This document shows positions 1 through 6,003 of a stretch of 14,376 nt of DNA, in pieces. Each line of letters opens with the position of its first letter. Within the stretch, counting starts at the first letter, position 1. Position numbers and translations under genes: made by a program. The stretch covers positions 1-14,376 of the forward strand of contig CANQKB010000032.1 of assembly GCA_947624405.1 (NCBI GenBank), written 5' to 3'. This DNA is from an uncultured Clostridia bacterium. Lineage in GTDB: Bacteria > Bacillota > Clostridia > TANB77 > CAG-508. The notes beneath the pieces were generated by a model. The model saw only the letters and a program-made list of their open reading frames with translations, did not search any database and was not told the origin of the DNA.

Positions 1-61
1 AATGGTAGCACATCGGTCTCCAAAACCGCCTGTGAGGGTTCGAGTCCTTCTACCCCTGCCA
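1..61 (+). tRNA. tRNA-Trp (CCA anticodon), 5' end cut by window
   Basis: The 3' part of a tRNA runs into the window. The anticodon stem CGGT/ACCG encloses the seven-base loop CTCCAAA, giving anticodon CCA at 20-22 (Trp). The T arm GAGGG-TTCGAGT-CCTTC follows, then the acceptor strand ACCCCT, discriminator G58 and an encoded CCA at 59-61. The 5' acceptor strand and part of the D arm lie outside the window. It is a normal canonical tRNA with a seven-base anticodon loop, so it is not a candidate for reading the four-base sites found in this window. Confidence 0.95.
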
Positions 62-64
62 TAA

Positions 65-92
65 CACAATCTATTACGATTGTGATTTTTTT
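65..92 (+). terminator. Rho-independent terminator after tRNA-Trp
   Basis: A perfect 7-bp stem CACAATC (65-71) / GATTGTG (78-84) with a six-base loop is followed by A and seven T residues (86-92). It starts three bases after the tRNA CCA end, so it ends the tRNA transcript before the M23 peptidase gene. Confidence 0.88.
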
Positions 93-167
93 GTAATTTT
101 GTAATTCATTAACTCATTTTGATTTTTATCACATTTATTTTAAAACACACGAAAGGATTTGATTCTC

Positions 168-764
168 ATGAACAATTTATTTACTTATTCAATTATTTTT
201 TTAATAATAATCACTCTTATAGTTTCTATTTTGAGTGCTGGTACACTTCATAACTATGAAGATTATGGTATAAATCCTGATGATATTTACATTAGTTCTC
301 ACGGTTTCACTTGGCCTATTCCACATGTCTATTATATTTCATCATATTTTGGATATAGAGATTTAAAACTTTTTGGAGCTTCAAACTATCATTCTGGAAT
401 TGATATACCTTCACCTGAGGGGACATATTTTCTTGCAACAACATCTGGAACTATAACATATCTTGGATTTTCTGGCTCTGGTCGGATATACTATTACACT
501 TGAAAATGATAATTTAAAAATTGTATATTGTCATGTTTCGCCTAATTTTATAGTAAATTTACGGAGATGAAATTGAACAATCTCAAGTTATTCGGACAAG
601 TAGGCCCTCTTCACGTATATGATGTACTTAATAATCCATATAAAGATAAAAATGGACTTCCTACAAATGGTTCAACAACAGGTACTCATTTGCATTTTTC
701 TATTAAAATAAATAATGTTGCACAAAATCCGTTAGATTACGTTGAAGTAAAATCAAAAACATAA
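168..764 (+). CDS. Membrane-anchored M23 family peptidase, read through three CGGA +1 shift sites
   Basis: Lysostaphin-like zinc metallopeptidase expected to cut peptidoglycan peptides. ATG 168 is chosen because GAAAGGA (151-157) lies 10 bases upstream; a TTG at 159 is too close. Residues about 7-24 form one membrane anchor, so the catalytic part should face outward. In one frame the ORF ends at 503. The family continues if CGGA at 483, 562 and 593 is each read as one Gly, giving a 197-residue protein. It then has H75-x-G-x-D79, GSGGYTI at the first shift, YCHVS (H122), NLGDEI at the second, VIGQVG at the third, and the C-terminal H173-L-H175-F motif. The zero-frame product lacks the HLHF zinc/catalytic motif. 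The three +1 events restore the original frame. Pseudogenisation is the alternative, but residues between the shifts look fully conserved. It is convergent with the gene ending at 805. Confidence 0.85.
483..486 (+). other. CGGA +1 recoding site, M23 peptidase site 1
   Basis: In-frame context is GGT CGG ATA, and the zero frame stops at TGA 501-503. Reading GGT-(CGGA)-TAT gives SGSGGYTITL, the usual glycine-rich strand of M23 enzymes. One extra C precedes GGA. Confidence 0.9.
562..565 (+). other. CGGA +1 recoding site, M23 peptidase site 2
   Basis: In-frame context is TTA CGG AGA TGA, so the zero frame stops two codons later. Reading TTA-(CGGA)-GAT gives NLGDEI, matching the conserved G-D-x-V/I of M23 domains. 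Confidence 0.9.
593..596 (+). other. CGGA +1 recoding site, M23 peptidase site 3
   Basis: In-frame context is ATT CGG ACA. Reading ATT-(CGGA)-CAA gives QVIGQVG, the conserved I-G-x-V-G of M23 domains, and continues to the HLHF motif and the stop at 764. Confidence 0.9.
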
Positions 765-788
765 AGTTCTATTTATACTATTTATATA

Positions 789-820
789 TGAAGACGATAT
801 GTTTTTACATATCGTCTTCA
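789..820. terminator. Long hairpin between convergent genes, possible bidirectional terminator
   Basis: A perfect 13-bp inverted repeat TGAAGACGATATG (789-801) / CATATCGTCTTCA (808-820) has a six-base loop. Half of it is coding: it overlaps the last codons and stop of the minus-strand gene ending at 805. No T tract follows on either strand, so intrinsic termination is likely but not certain. Confidence 0.6.
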
Positions 821-1302
821 TTGTCATCTTCTTGTTCATCTTCATCAAATTCGTTTTCATCAAAGTCTAGAGATTCTTCATCATTTTGTTCTTCATCTGC
901 TTCATTTCCATTAAATCCTTCACGCCAGTCTAATTCTATACTATTTCCACATTCTGGGCATTTAACGTCATGAGATTCACCATTTGGAAATTCCTCAACA
1001 AATTCTGCATTGCAGTAAGGACATATAATTTCAAAATCACAATCTTGAGCTTCATATACATCTTTTTCTAAATCATCTAATATTTTTTCCATTTTTGCTA
1101 CTTTTCTTGATAGTTCTTTTTCTCTATCAATCATAACATTTAATCTGTTAAAATTCATCTCAACAAGTTTGTCTAATTCATCTAAAAATATTAGTGCAAT
1201 ATTATAAATTTGAGTTTTTATATACTCTAAATCTTCTTTATTCTTGATGTTTTTCTCTAGATCTTCTATTATTAAATTAAACCTTTTCTTTAAATTTGAC
1301 AT
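805..1302 (-). CDS. CD1247-like zinc-ribbon protein with acidic tail
   Basis: A 165-residue soluble protein of unknown function. Residues about 1-85 are charged and helical, with probable coiled-coil character (KKRFNLIIEDLEKNIKNKED and on). A zinc ribbon follows at about residues 94-117, with CPYC and CPEC as the four cysteine ligands. The last 40 residues are almost all Asp and Glu. Clostridia often carry such a gene, known as the CD1247 N-terminal domain family, directly after efp, as here. The ATG lies 12 bases after AAGGAG, which itself sits at the efp stop, so the two genes are probably co-transcribed. The acidic C-terminus is encoded within the hairpin at 789-820. The assignment rests on context and the zinc ribbon. 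Confidence 0.8.
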   Translation of the reverse strand: MSNLKKRFNLIIEDLEKNIKNKEDLEYIKTQIYNIALIFLDELDKLVEMNFNRLNVMIDREKELSRKVAKMEKILDDLEKDVYEAQDCDFEIICPYCNAEFVEEFPNGESHDVKCPECGNSIELDWREGFNGNEADEEQNDEESLDFDENEFDEDEQEDDNEDDM

Positions 1303-1318
1303 TTGCTAAATAAACTCC

Positions 1319-1885
1319 TTAAACTCTTTCCATATACTCGCCAGTTCTTGTATCTATTCTTATTATGTCACCTATTTCAACAAATAAAGGTACACTTATT
1401 TCTAATCCATTTTCTAACTTAGCAGGTTTACCTGATGTAGTTGTTGTATTGCCACTAAATCCTGGCTCTGTATATGTAACTTCAAGTTCTACAAACATTG
1501 GTGGTTCTACTGAGAAAACCTTTCCTTTGAATGATAATGTTTTTACATTCATATTTTCTTTTATGTATTTTAAGCTATCACCTAACTGATCTTTATTTAA
1601 TGGTATTTGCTCATATGTTTCGTTATCCATAAAGTAGTATAAATCACCATCATTATATAGATATTGCATATCTCTTTTTTCTACTTCTGCTCCTTGCAAT
1701 TTTTCTGATGGATTAAATGTTCTTTCTATTACAGCTCCTGTTATAACATTCTTTATTTTTGTTCTAACGAATGCTGCTCCTTTTCCTGGTTTTACATGTT
1801 GAAATTCTACAACTCTAAATACTTGATTATCTAGTTCGAAAGTTGTTCCATTTCTTAAATCTCCTGCCATGTATACTTCTGCCAT
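1319..1885 (-). CDS. efp: Elongation factor P
   Basis: A 188-residue translation factor that binds ribosomes stalled at polyproline stretches, between the P and E sites. The length is close to the usual 185. The N-terminal KOW-like domain has MAGDLRNGTTF and HVKPGKGAAFVRTKIKN, with Lys35 of PGKGA at the loop tip that contacts the P-site tRNA. The OB domains end with VPLFVEIGDIIRIDTRTGEYMERV, the expected C-terminus. A strong AAGGAGG lies just upstream of ATG 1885, with a promoter at 1936-1964. The zinc-ribbon gene at 805-1302 follows 16 bases later. It contains no in-frame CGG. Confidence 0.97.
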   Translation of the reverse strand: MAEVYMAGDLRNGTTFELDNQVFRVVEFQHVKPGKGAAFVRTKIKNVITGAVIERTFNPSEKLQGAEVEKRDMQYLYNDGDLYYFMDNETYEQIPLNKDQLGDSLKYIKENMNVKTLSFKGKVFSVEPPMFVELEVTYTEPGFSGNTTTTSGKPAKLENGLEISVPLFVEIGDIIRIDTRTGEYMERV

Positions 1886-1935
1886 AATTTTTCCTCCTTA
1901 ATATTTTCTCTATCTATTATAATTCATTCTTATCT

Positions 1936-1964
1936 ATTTTATACTATTTTTTGGATAAAATCAA
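1936..1964 (-). promoter_or_regulatory. Sigma-A-type promoter of efp
   Basis: On the minus strand TTGATT (1964-1959) and TAAAAT (1941-1936) are separated by 17 bases, about 50 bases before the efp start. It lies between the pyrB stop and efp and implies an efp transcript separate from pyrB. Confidence 0.6.
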
Positions 1965-2020
1965 TACTTTCAAGCTTTATTTTTAATTTTTTAGCTATAT
2001 TTTTAGTACTTTCTAACCTT

Positions 2021-2923
2021 TTATGCTCTATCCAAAACTTGTAGTAGCAATGCCATACGTACAAATAACCCATTATGTGCTTGTTCAAAATAGCAAGCTC
2101 TTGGATCATCATCTACATCTGTTGCAATCTCTATAACCCTTGGTAATGGATGAAGTAAAATAGTATCTTTTGAAAATGTATCCAATACTTCTTTATTTAT
2201 TATAAATTCTTCTTTTCCATAGTCTCCTTCAAATCTTTCAGCCTGTATTCTAGTATGATATATTATGTCTAAATCTTTTGGTAATTCATCAAAACTATTA
2301 CATTTTGTATATTTTACTCCTTTTGATTCAAGCATATCAATATATTCTTGAGGAAGTGCAAATACTTCTTTACTTAATCCATATATTTCAATATTTTCAT
2401 ATAAAGATAATAGTTTAATAAGTGAATGGATTGTTCTACCATATAAAAGATCTCCTAAAATTGCAACTTTTAAATTGTCCAATCTTCCTTTTTTACTTCT
2501 AATTGTGTATAAATCTAAAAGTGCCTGTGTTGGGTGTTCTCCTTTACCTGCACCTGCATTTAATATTGGTATTTTTTGGACGCTTGCTGCTTCTATTGCT
2601 GATGTGTCTGATTTATGTCTAATTACCATTGCATCGGCATAACCTGCAATTACTTTTACTGTATCTTGTATTGTTTCTCCTTTTGCAGCTGATGAAAATT
2701 CTCCAGCATTTTCTGTTGTTATTATTTTTGCTCCAAGTTTAAGTGCTGCTGTTTCAAATGATAGTCTTGTCCTTGTACTTGGTTCATAAAACATTATTGC
2801 TATTATCTTATCGTCTAATTTGTTTGCATATTTTTTTGGATTGTTTTTGATTTTATCTGTTAAATCAAATATTTCTTTTAAGCTCTCTTTAGTATATTGA
2901 TCACTACTTAATACATGCTTCAT
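2021..2923 (-). CDS. pyrB: Aspartate carbamoyltransferase catalytic subunit
   Basis: Condenses carbamoyl phosphate with aspartate to carbamoyl aspartate, the first committed step of pyrimidine synthesis; cytosolic. It has 300 residues, a normal length for the family. The phosphate-binding loop FYEPSTRTRLSFE is at about residues 45-57, GEHPTQALLDLYTI at about 128-141, and the aspartate-side loop HPLPRVIEIATDVDDDPRA near 258-276. The C-terminus has FEQAHNGLFVRMALL. The start follows GGAAGGAG closely. The promoter lies at 2981-3009. No pyrI follows, and no PyrR-binding attenuator is visible in the short leader. It seems to be a single-gene unit with all key residues intact. Confidence 0.96.
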   Translation of the reverse strand: MKHVLSSDQYTKESLKEIFDLTDKIKNNPKKYANKLDDKIIAIMFYEPSTRTRLSFETAALKLGAKIITTENAGEFSSAAKGETIQDTVKVIAGYADAMVIRHKSDTSAIEAASVQKIPILNAGAGKGEHPTQALLDLYTIRSKKGRLDNLKVAILGDLLYGRTIHSLIKLLSLYENIEIYGLSKEVFALPQEYIDMLESKGVKYTKCNSFDELPKDLDIIYHTRIQAERFEGDYGKEEFIINKEVLDTFSKDTILLHPLPRVIEIATDVDDDPRACYFEQAHNGLFVRMALLLQVLDRA

Positions 2924-2980
2924 ATTTTTCTCCTTCCATTTTTGTAAGAGATATTTCTTCTTACTCCTTATTTCTTATAT

Positions 2981-3009
2981 ATTATACCCAATTTATTACA
3001 TAAATTCAA
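2981..3009 (-). promoter_or_regulatory. Strong sigma-A-type promoter of pyrB
   Basis: On the minus strand TTGAAT (3009-3004), a 17-base spacer and a consensus TATAAT (2986-2981) stand about 58 bases before the pyrB ATG. The leader has only a small GTAAGA/TCTTAC hairpin and no recognisable attenuator. Confidence 0.75.
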
Positions 3010-3054
3010 CTTTTTTTACAAATTTATAATAATTTTTAGTAATAGTTGATTACT

Positions 3055-3181
3055 GTTTACGCCTTAACTAGCTAAGCGTGGAGAAATGTTTTAAAAATTC
3101 GCACTCGCTTACGCGTTCATTTCAAAACAACTATTTTACAGGCTTTACAATTAACTATATTAAAAAGTATTGAACTGTAAC
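3055..3181. repeat. Degenerate MITE-like element, copy 1
   Basis: The left end GTTTACGCC... includes AGCTAAGCGTGGAG and AATGTTTTAAAAATTCG, nearly matching the left end of the copy at 10206-10416. The right end read in reverse starts GTTACAGTTCA, matching the GTTACA-(A/G)-x-TCA termini of the other copies. The interior is shorter and different. It fills most of the otherwise gene-free stretch 2924-3244, together with the pyrB promoter. I see no ORF inside. Confidence 0.6.
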
Positions 3182-3198
3182 CCTTTTATATGTATTTT
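3170..3198 (+). promoter_or_regulatory. Possible promoter of the Cys-rich protein gene
   Basis: TTGAAC (3170-3175), a 17-base spacer and TATTTT (3193-3198) precede ATG 3245 by about 46 bases. The -35 lies in the right end of the repeat element, so the element may have supplied part of the promoter. The -10 is weak. Confidence 0.3.
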
Positions 3199-3244
3199 CA
3201 TAATATATTACTAAGCTATGTTTTAGAAAGGAATGAAATAAATT

Positions 3245-3688
3245 ATGGAATATGAAAATAATAATGAAAAATGCCCTGTAGTGGAGGTTGACGGCTTTAT
3301 TGAAACTGGTAAACAATATGACATCGAAATTAACTTGCCAGAAGATGAACGTAATGTAATATATGGTGTTATCAAAGATAGCTACCATGAACCAGTAAAA
3401 GATGCCGTTGTTAAACTTATCGAATTAGACTGTGAAAAAGGTGAAGATATTAGAAAACCTGTATCTCATACTTTCACTGATGAATATGGTGAATTTGTAT
3501 TTGGACCTTTATGTCCAGATAAGAAATATGCTATAGATGTTTGGGCTAGCAAGGTTAAGACTTATAAAATATGTGCAAAATGCTCAAGAAAAGGTAAATG
3601 CTTAAAAGGTGTAAAAATGGATCAATGTGACAAATATATTGAAAAAAATCCTTGTGATATAAAAGAACACACACCTTTTTGTAAATAA
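3245..3688 (+). CDS. Cys-rich protein with carboxypeptidase-regulatory-like (prealbumin-like) domain
   Basis: A 147-residue protein of unknown role. Residues about 38-100 look like the beta-sandwich domain seen in Cna-B/carboxypeptidase regulatory repeats: YGVIKDSYHEPVKDAVVKL, then TFTDEYGEFVFGPLCPDKKY. After that comes a cysteine-rich tail (ICAKCSRKGKC, DQC, NPC, PFC). There is no signal peptide or membrane segment, so it may act in the cytosol or be exported by another route. The AGGA Shine-Dalgarno is 12 bases from ATG. It stands alone on the + strand and ends before the hairpin at 3702-3733. Similar small proteins occur in Clostridia near sporulation or surface genes, but I cannot assign a function. 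Confidence 0.75.
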   Translation: MEYENNNEKCPVVEVDGFIETGKQYDIEINLPEDERNVIYGVIKDSYHEPVKDAVVKLIELDCEKGEDIRKPVSHTFTDEYGEFVFGPLCPDKKYAIDVWASKVKTYKICAKCSRKGKCLKGVKMDQCDKYIEKNPCDIKEHTPFCK

Positions 3689-3701
3689 ATTGACTATTTG
3701 T

Positions 3702-3733
3702 CAAGGCTTATGCGTGCTTTAGCATAAGCCTTG
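3702..3733. terminator. Hairpin between convergent genes, probable bidirectional terminator
   Basis: A perfect 12-bp stem CAAGGCTTATGC (3702-3713) / GCATAAGCCTTG (3722-3733) has an eight-base loop. It lies 14 bases after the Cys-rich gene stop and 35 bases past the toxin stop on the other strand. The sequences that follow are AT-rich rather than pure T runs. Confidence 0.65.
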
Positions 3734-3767
3734 AATTTAACTATATTTCCATAAATTTGAGCGTATG

Positions 3768-4041
3768 TTAAAATAAATCCGAATGTGAACCTGTCCTAAC
3801 TGCTGTTAGTACTAATTCGTTTTTATCTATTTTGTAGATTAACAGCCAATCAGGTTGTATATGACATTCCCTATATCCGTTTATATTTTCCATTTAAATA
3901 ATGATCTCTACACTTATCAGGTAATACTATATTGTTAGCCAACATACTAACAACCTCATGCAATAAATTTAAATTTACTCCTCTTTTTTTCATTAAATTA
4001 TAGTCCTTTTTAAATAAATTACTGTATCTTACTGTTAACAA
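3768..4041 (-). CDS. RelE/YafQ-type mRNA interferase toxin, requires a CGGA +1 shift
   Basis: A 90-residue toxin of the YafQ family, ribosome-dependent mRNA endonucleases, paired with the RelB-like antitoxin just upstream. The start is TTG 4041 (LTVRYSNLFKKDY...), nine bases after GAGGG and five bases after the antitoxin stop; an upstream in-frame extension lacks this support. In one frame the ORF ends at TAG two codons past CGG (3879-3877). Reading AAA-(CGGA)-TAT as K-G-Y gives KYKGYRECHIQPDWLLIYK and ends RTGSHSDLF, the full YafQ C-terminus. The expected catalytic residues His60, Asp64 and His86 all lie after the shift, so unshifted protein should be inactive. Length (about 92 in E. coli YafQ) fits. 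A decayed toxin is the alternative, but the downstream half is perfectly conserved. Confidence 0.9.
3876..3879 (-). other. CGGA +1 recoding site in toxin
   Basis: In-frame AAA CGG ATA TAG on the minus strand. Four-base reading gives AAA-(CGGA)-TAT-AGG, i.e. K-G55-Y-R, where Gly is the family residue (WKGYRD in E. coli YafQ as I recall it). The zero frame stops immediately. Confidence 0.94.
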
Positions 4042-4046
4042 ATTTA

Positions 4047-4313
4047 TCAACCCTCTTTTTCTATATCTTTCCACATTTCATCTAAATCATTGTAACCTTT
4101 ACTCAATCCTTTTCCATTTTCTGCATCTTCAATAGCCTTTATTGTTTCATTATTTAATTTTGGTATTTTTATTTCAAAAGGAATACTCTCTGTTAAAATA
4201 ATTTGTCTCAATAACATATTGATAACATTTGTAAAATTTGTTCCTAAATATTCTAGAGTTTCTTTTGCTTGTTCTTTTACTTTTTCATCTACATTTACAT
4301 TTATTGTAGCCAT
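4047..4313 (-). CDS. RelB/DinJ-family antitoxin
   Basis: An 88-residue antitoxin. The N-terminus ATINVNVDEKVKEQAKETLEYLG is a ribbon-helix-helix beta strand and helix that would dimerise and bind DNA. The C-terminal part (IPKLNNETIKAIEDAENGKG) is the usual disordered toxin-wrapping segment of DinJ-type proteins. GGAGG lies seven bases before ATG. It is the first gene of a two-gene operon with the toxin, which starts five bases after the stop, from the promoter at 4349-4377. It would neutralise the toxin and autorepress. It needs no frameshift, so antitoxin and toxin differ in their dependence on CGGA decoding. Confidence 0.92.
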   Translation of the reverse strand: MATINVNVDEKVKEQAKETLEYLGTNFTNVINMLLRQIILTESIPFEIKIPKLNNETIKAIEDAENGKGLSKGYNDLDEMWKDIEKEG

Positions 4314-4333
4314 ATTATCGCCTCCACATCATA

Positions 4334-4365
4334 ACATATTATATGTATATTATAACACATTATGT
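4334..4365. promoter_or_regulatory. Probable antitoxin operator palindromes
   Basis: A perfect odd palindrome ACATAT-T-ATATGT (4334-4346) and a second ACAT-T-ATGT (4357-4365) lie in imperfect 21-base direct repeats starting ATAACA. They flank and overlap the -10 box of the toxin-antitoxin promoter, where an RHH antitoxin would autorepress. The binding role is inferred. Confidence 0.5.
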
Positions 4366-4377
4366 ACATATTATCAA
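4349..4377 (-). promoter_or_regulatory. Toxin-antitoxin operon promoter
   Basis: On the minus strand TTGATA (4377-4372), 17 bases, then consensus TATAAT (4354-4349), 36 bases before the antitoxin ATG. It is close to an ideal sigma-A promoter, as expected for an autorepressed toxin-antitoxin operon. Confidence 0.8.
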
Positions 4378-4399
4378 TATATTCAATTAAAAATATTTT

Positions 4400-5044
4400 T
4401 TAAATTTTAAACTCTTCTAAAATATCAAAAACATTCTCTACGAGCTTTGCTCCTTCTTTTATAAGCCCATTTGTGCCTTTTGCATTTTTAGAGAAAATAT
4501 TACCTGGAACTGCAAAAACATCTTTACCTTGATTTAGAGCAAAATCTACAGTAATTAAACTTCCGCTTCTTTCCCTTGCTTCTGTAACAACAACTCCCTG
4601 ACTAAGTCCACTTATTATTCTATTTCTTCTTGGAAAATTTTGAGGTAAAGGTTTCACATCATCTTCATACTCTGTTATAACTGCTCCACCTTTTCTAAGA
4701 ATTTCATGAAATAATCCTTCATTCTCTTTTGGATATATATGAAAAAATCCACCACCTAGCACTGCAATAGTCTTTCCATTTGCCATCAAAGCTCCTTTAT
4801 GAGCTTCTTCATCTATCCCTTTAGCCATTCCACTAATTATATTTACATTATGTTTTGCAAGTGAATATGCCAAAGATTTTGTTATACTTTTACCATATTC
4901 ACTTGCATTTCTTGAGCCCACTATAGCTATTCCAAAATTATCTAATATAGTTTCGTCTCCCATAACGTAAAGTACTTTAGGTGGTTCAAATATATTTAAT
5001 AAATTTTTTGGGTAACTCTTATCTCCTATTTCTATCTTTTTCAT
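4400..5044 (-). CDS. dprA: DprA/Smf-like DNA processing protein, core domain only
   Basis: DprA binds incoming single-stranded DNA and loads RecA during transformation. ATG 5044 is chosen because AGGAAGGA lies 10 bases upstream; the longer reading from 5074 begins upstream of that site. The 214-residue protein has the Rossmann-like core: IVGSRNASEYG at about 41-51, SGMAKGIDEEAH at 71-82, AVLGGG at about 94-99, then PRRNRIISGLS, EARERSGSLIT and AVPG. It lacks the N-terminal SAM/HhH-like domain and the C-terminal winged helix of longer DprA proteins (about 300-360 residues), so it is a minimal form. It lies 57 bases after folD in the same direction. Whether it supports transformation or another ssDNA role is unknown. 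Confidence 0.9.
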   Translation of the reverse strand: MKKIEIGDKSYPKNLLNIFEPPKVLYVMGDETILDNFGIAIVGSRNASEYGKSITKSLAYSLAKHNVNIISGMAKGIDEEAHKGALMANGKTIAVLGGGFFHIYPKENEGLFHEILRKGGAVITEYEDDVKPLPQNFPRRNRIISGLSQGVVVTEARERSGSLITVDFALNQGKDVFAVPGNIFSKNAKGTNGLIKEGAKLVENVFDILEEFKI

Positions 5045-5101
5045 TGAAAAACAATCCTTCCTAGTTAATATCAAATTACCCTAATTAGAATCATATATTA
5101 A

Positions 5102-5956
5102 TTATAAATTATCACTACTATTTAAAGCCTTAGTAGCTTTTACAATATTTTTCATAAGCATTGCAACTGTCATTGGTCCTACTCCCCCTGGAACTGGTGT
5201 AATAAATGAAGTTTTTTCTTTTACGTTGTCAAAATCTACATCTCCAAAAATTCCCTCATCAGTTCTGTTAATTCCAACATCAATTACAACCGCTCCTTCC
5301 TTTACCATATCAGCAGTTACAAAATGTTTTTTACCAATAGCTGCTATCAAAATATCCGCTTCTTTTGTAATTTCTTTTAAATTCTTCGTTTTTGAATGAC
5401 ATATTGTTATTGTGGCATTTTTATTTAAAAGACACATAGACATTGGCTTTCCAACAATATTACTTCTACCAATTACCACTGCATTTTTTCCATCAACATC
5501 AATTCCGTATGCTTCAAATATTTTAAGTATCCCATATGGTGTACATGAAATAAATGTGTCTTGATTTAAGCAAAGTTTACCAACATTTGCTGGATTAAAC
5601 CCATCAACATCTTTTTCTGGAGAAATCCTCTTAAAAGCTTTATTTATATCAAGATGATCTGGTATAGGGCTTTGCAAAAGAATACCAGTAATATCTTTTC
5701 TTTCGTTTAAGTTGTCTATTATATCTAATAATTCTTGCATTTCAATATTACTATCAAGTATAATTTCTTCATACTCTATTCCAAGCTCTCTACATGCTTT
5801 ATTTTTGCTTTTTACATATGTAAGAGATGCCTTATCATCTCCAACTAAAATTACCGCAAATTTAGGTACAATTCCTTTTTCTCTTAATTCATCTACTTCT
5901 TCCTTTAAATCTTCTCTAACTGTTTTTGCAAGTGCTTTTCCATCTATTACTACCAT
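5102..5956 (-). CDS. folD: Bifunctional methylene-THF dehydrogenase / methenyl-THF cyclohydrolase
   Basis: Interconverts 5,10-methylene-THF, methenyl-THF and 10-formyl-THF using NADP, supplying one-carbon units for purines and formyl-methionine; cytosolic. It has 284 residues, the usual length. The catalytic motif YVKSKNKACRELG (Lys about 56) is present, followed by LLQSPIPDHL, PEKDVDGFNPANVGKL, the NADP-binding VVIGRSNIVGKPMSMCLL and ITPVPGGVGPMTVAML near the end. The usual QLP reads QSP here. ATG follows GAAAGGG. It lies 47 bases after proS with no terminator between, so it is likely part of the engB-DUF4364-proS-folD-dprA run. It links functionally to the folate uptake cluster upstream. 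Confidence 0.97.
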   Translation of the reverse strand: MVVIDGKALAKTVREDLKEEVDELREKGIVPKFAVILVGDDKASLTYVKSKNKACRELGIEYEEIILDSNIEMQELLDIIDNLNERKDITGILLQSPIPDHLDINKAFKRISPEKDVDGFNPANVGKLCLNQDTFISCTPYGILKIFEAYGIDVDGKNAVVIGRSNIVGKPMSMCLLNKNATITICHSKTKNLKEITKEADILIAAIGKKHFVTADMVKEGAVVIDVGINRTDEGIFGDVDFDNVKEKTSFITPVPGGVGPMTVAMLMKNIVKATKALNSSDNL

Positions 5957-6003
5957 TTTTATCTCTACCCTTTCTATATTTCAAATCAAGGTTGAAAAAA
6001 GAA

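Noticed and set aside
168..764. Reading the M23 gene, toxin, ecfA, ecfT, folT and DUF4364 as pseudogenes
   Set aside because: All eight lesions are the same in-frame CGGA, with no other stops or indels and conserved motifs on both sides. Independent decay would give mixed lesions.
3055..3181. CRISPR array or attachment site in the repeat regions
   Set aside because: Repeats are dispersed inverted copies with different interiors, without regular spacing or spacers.
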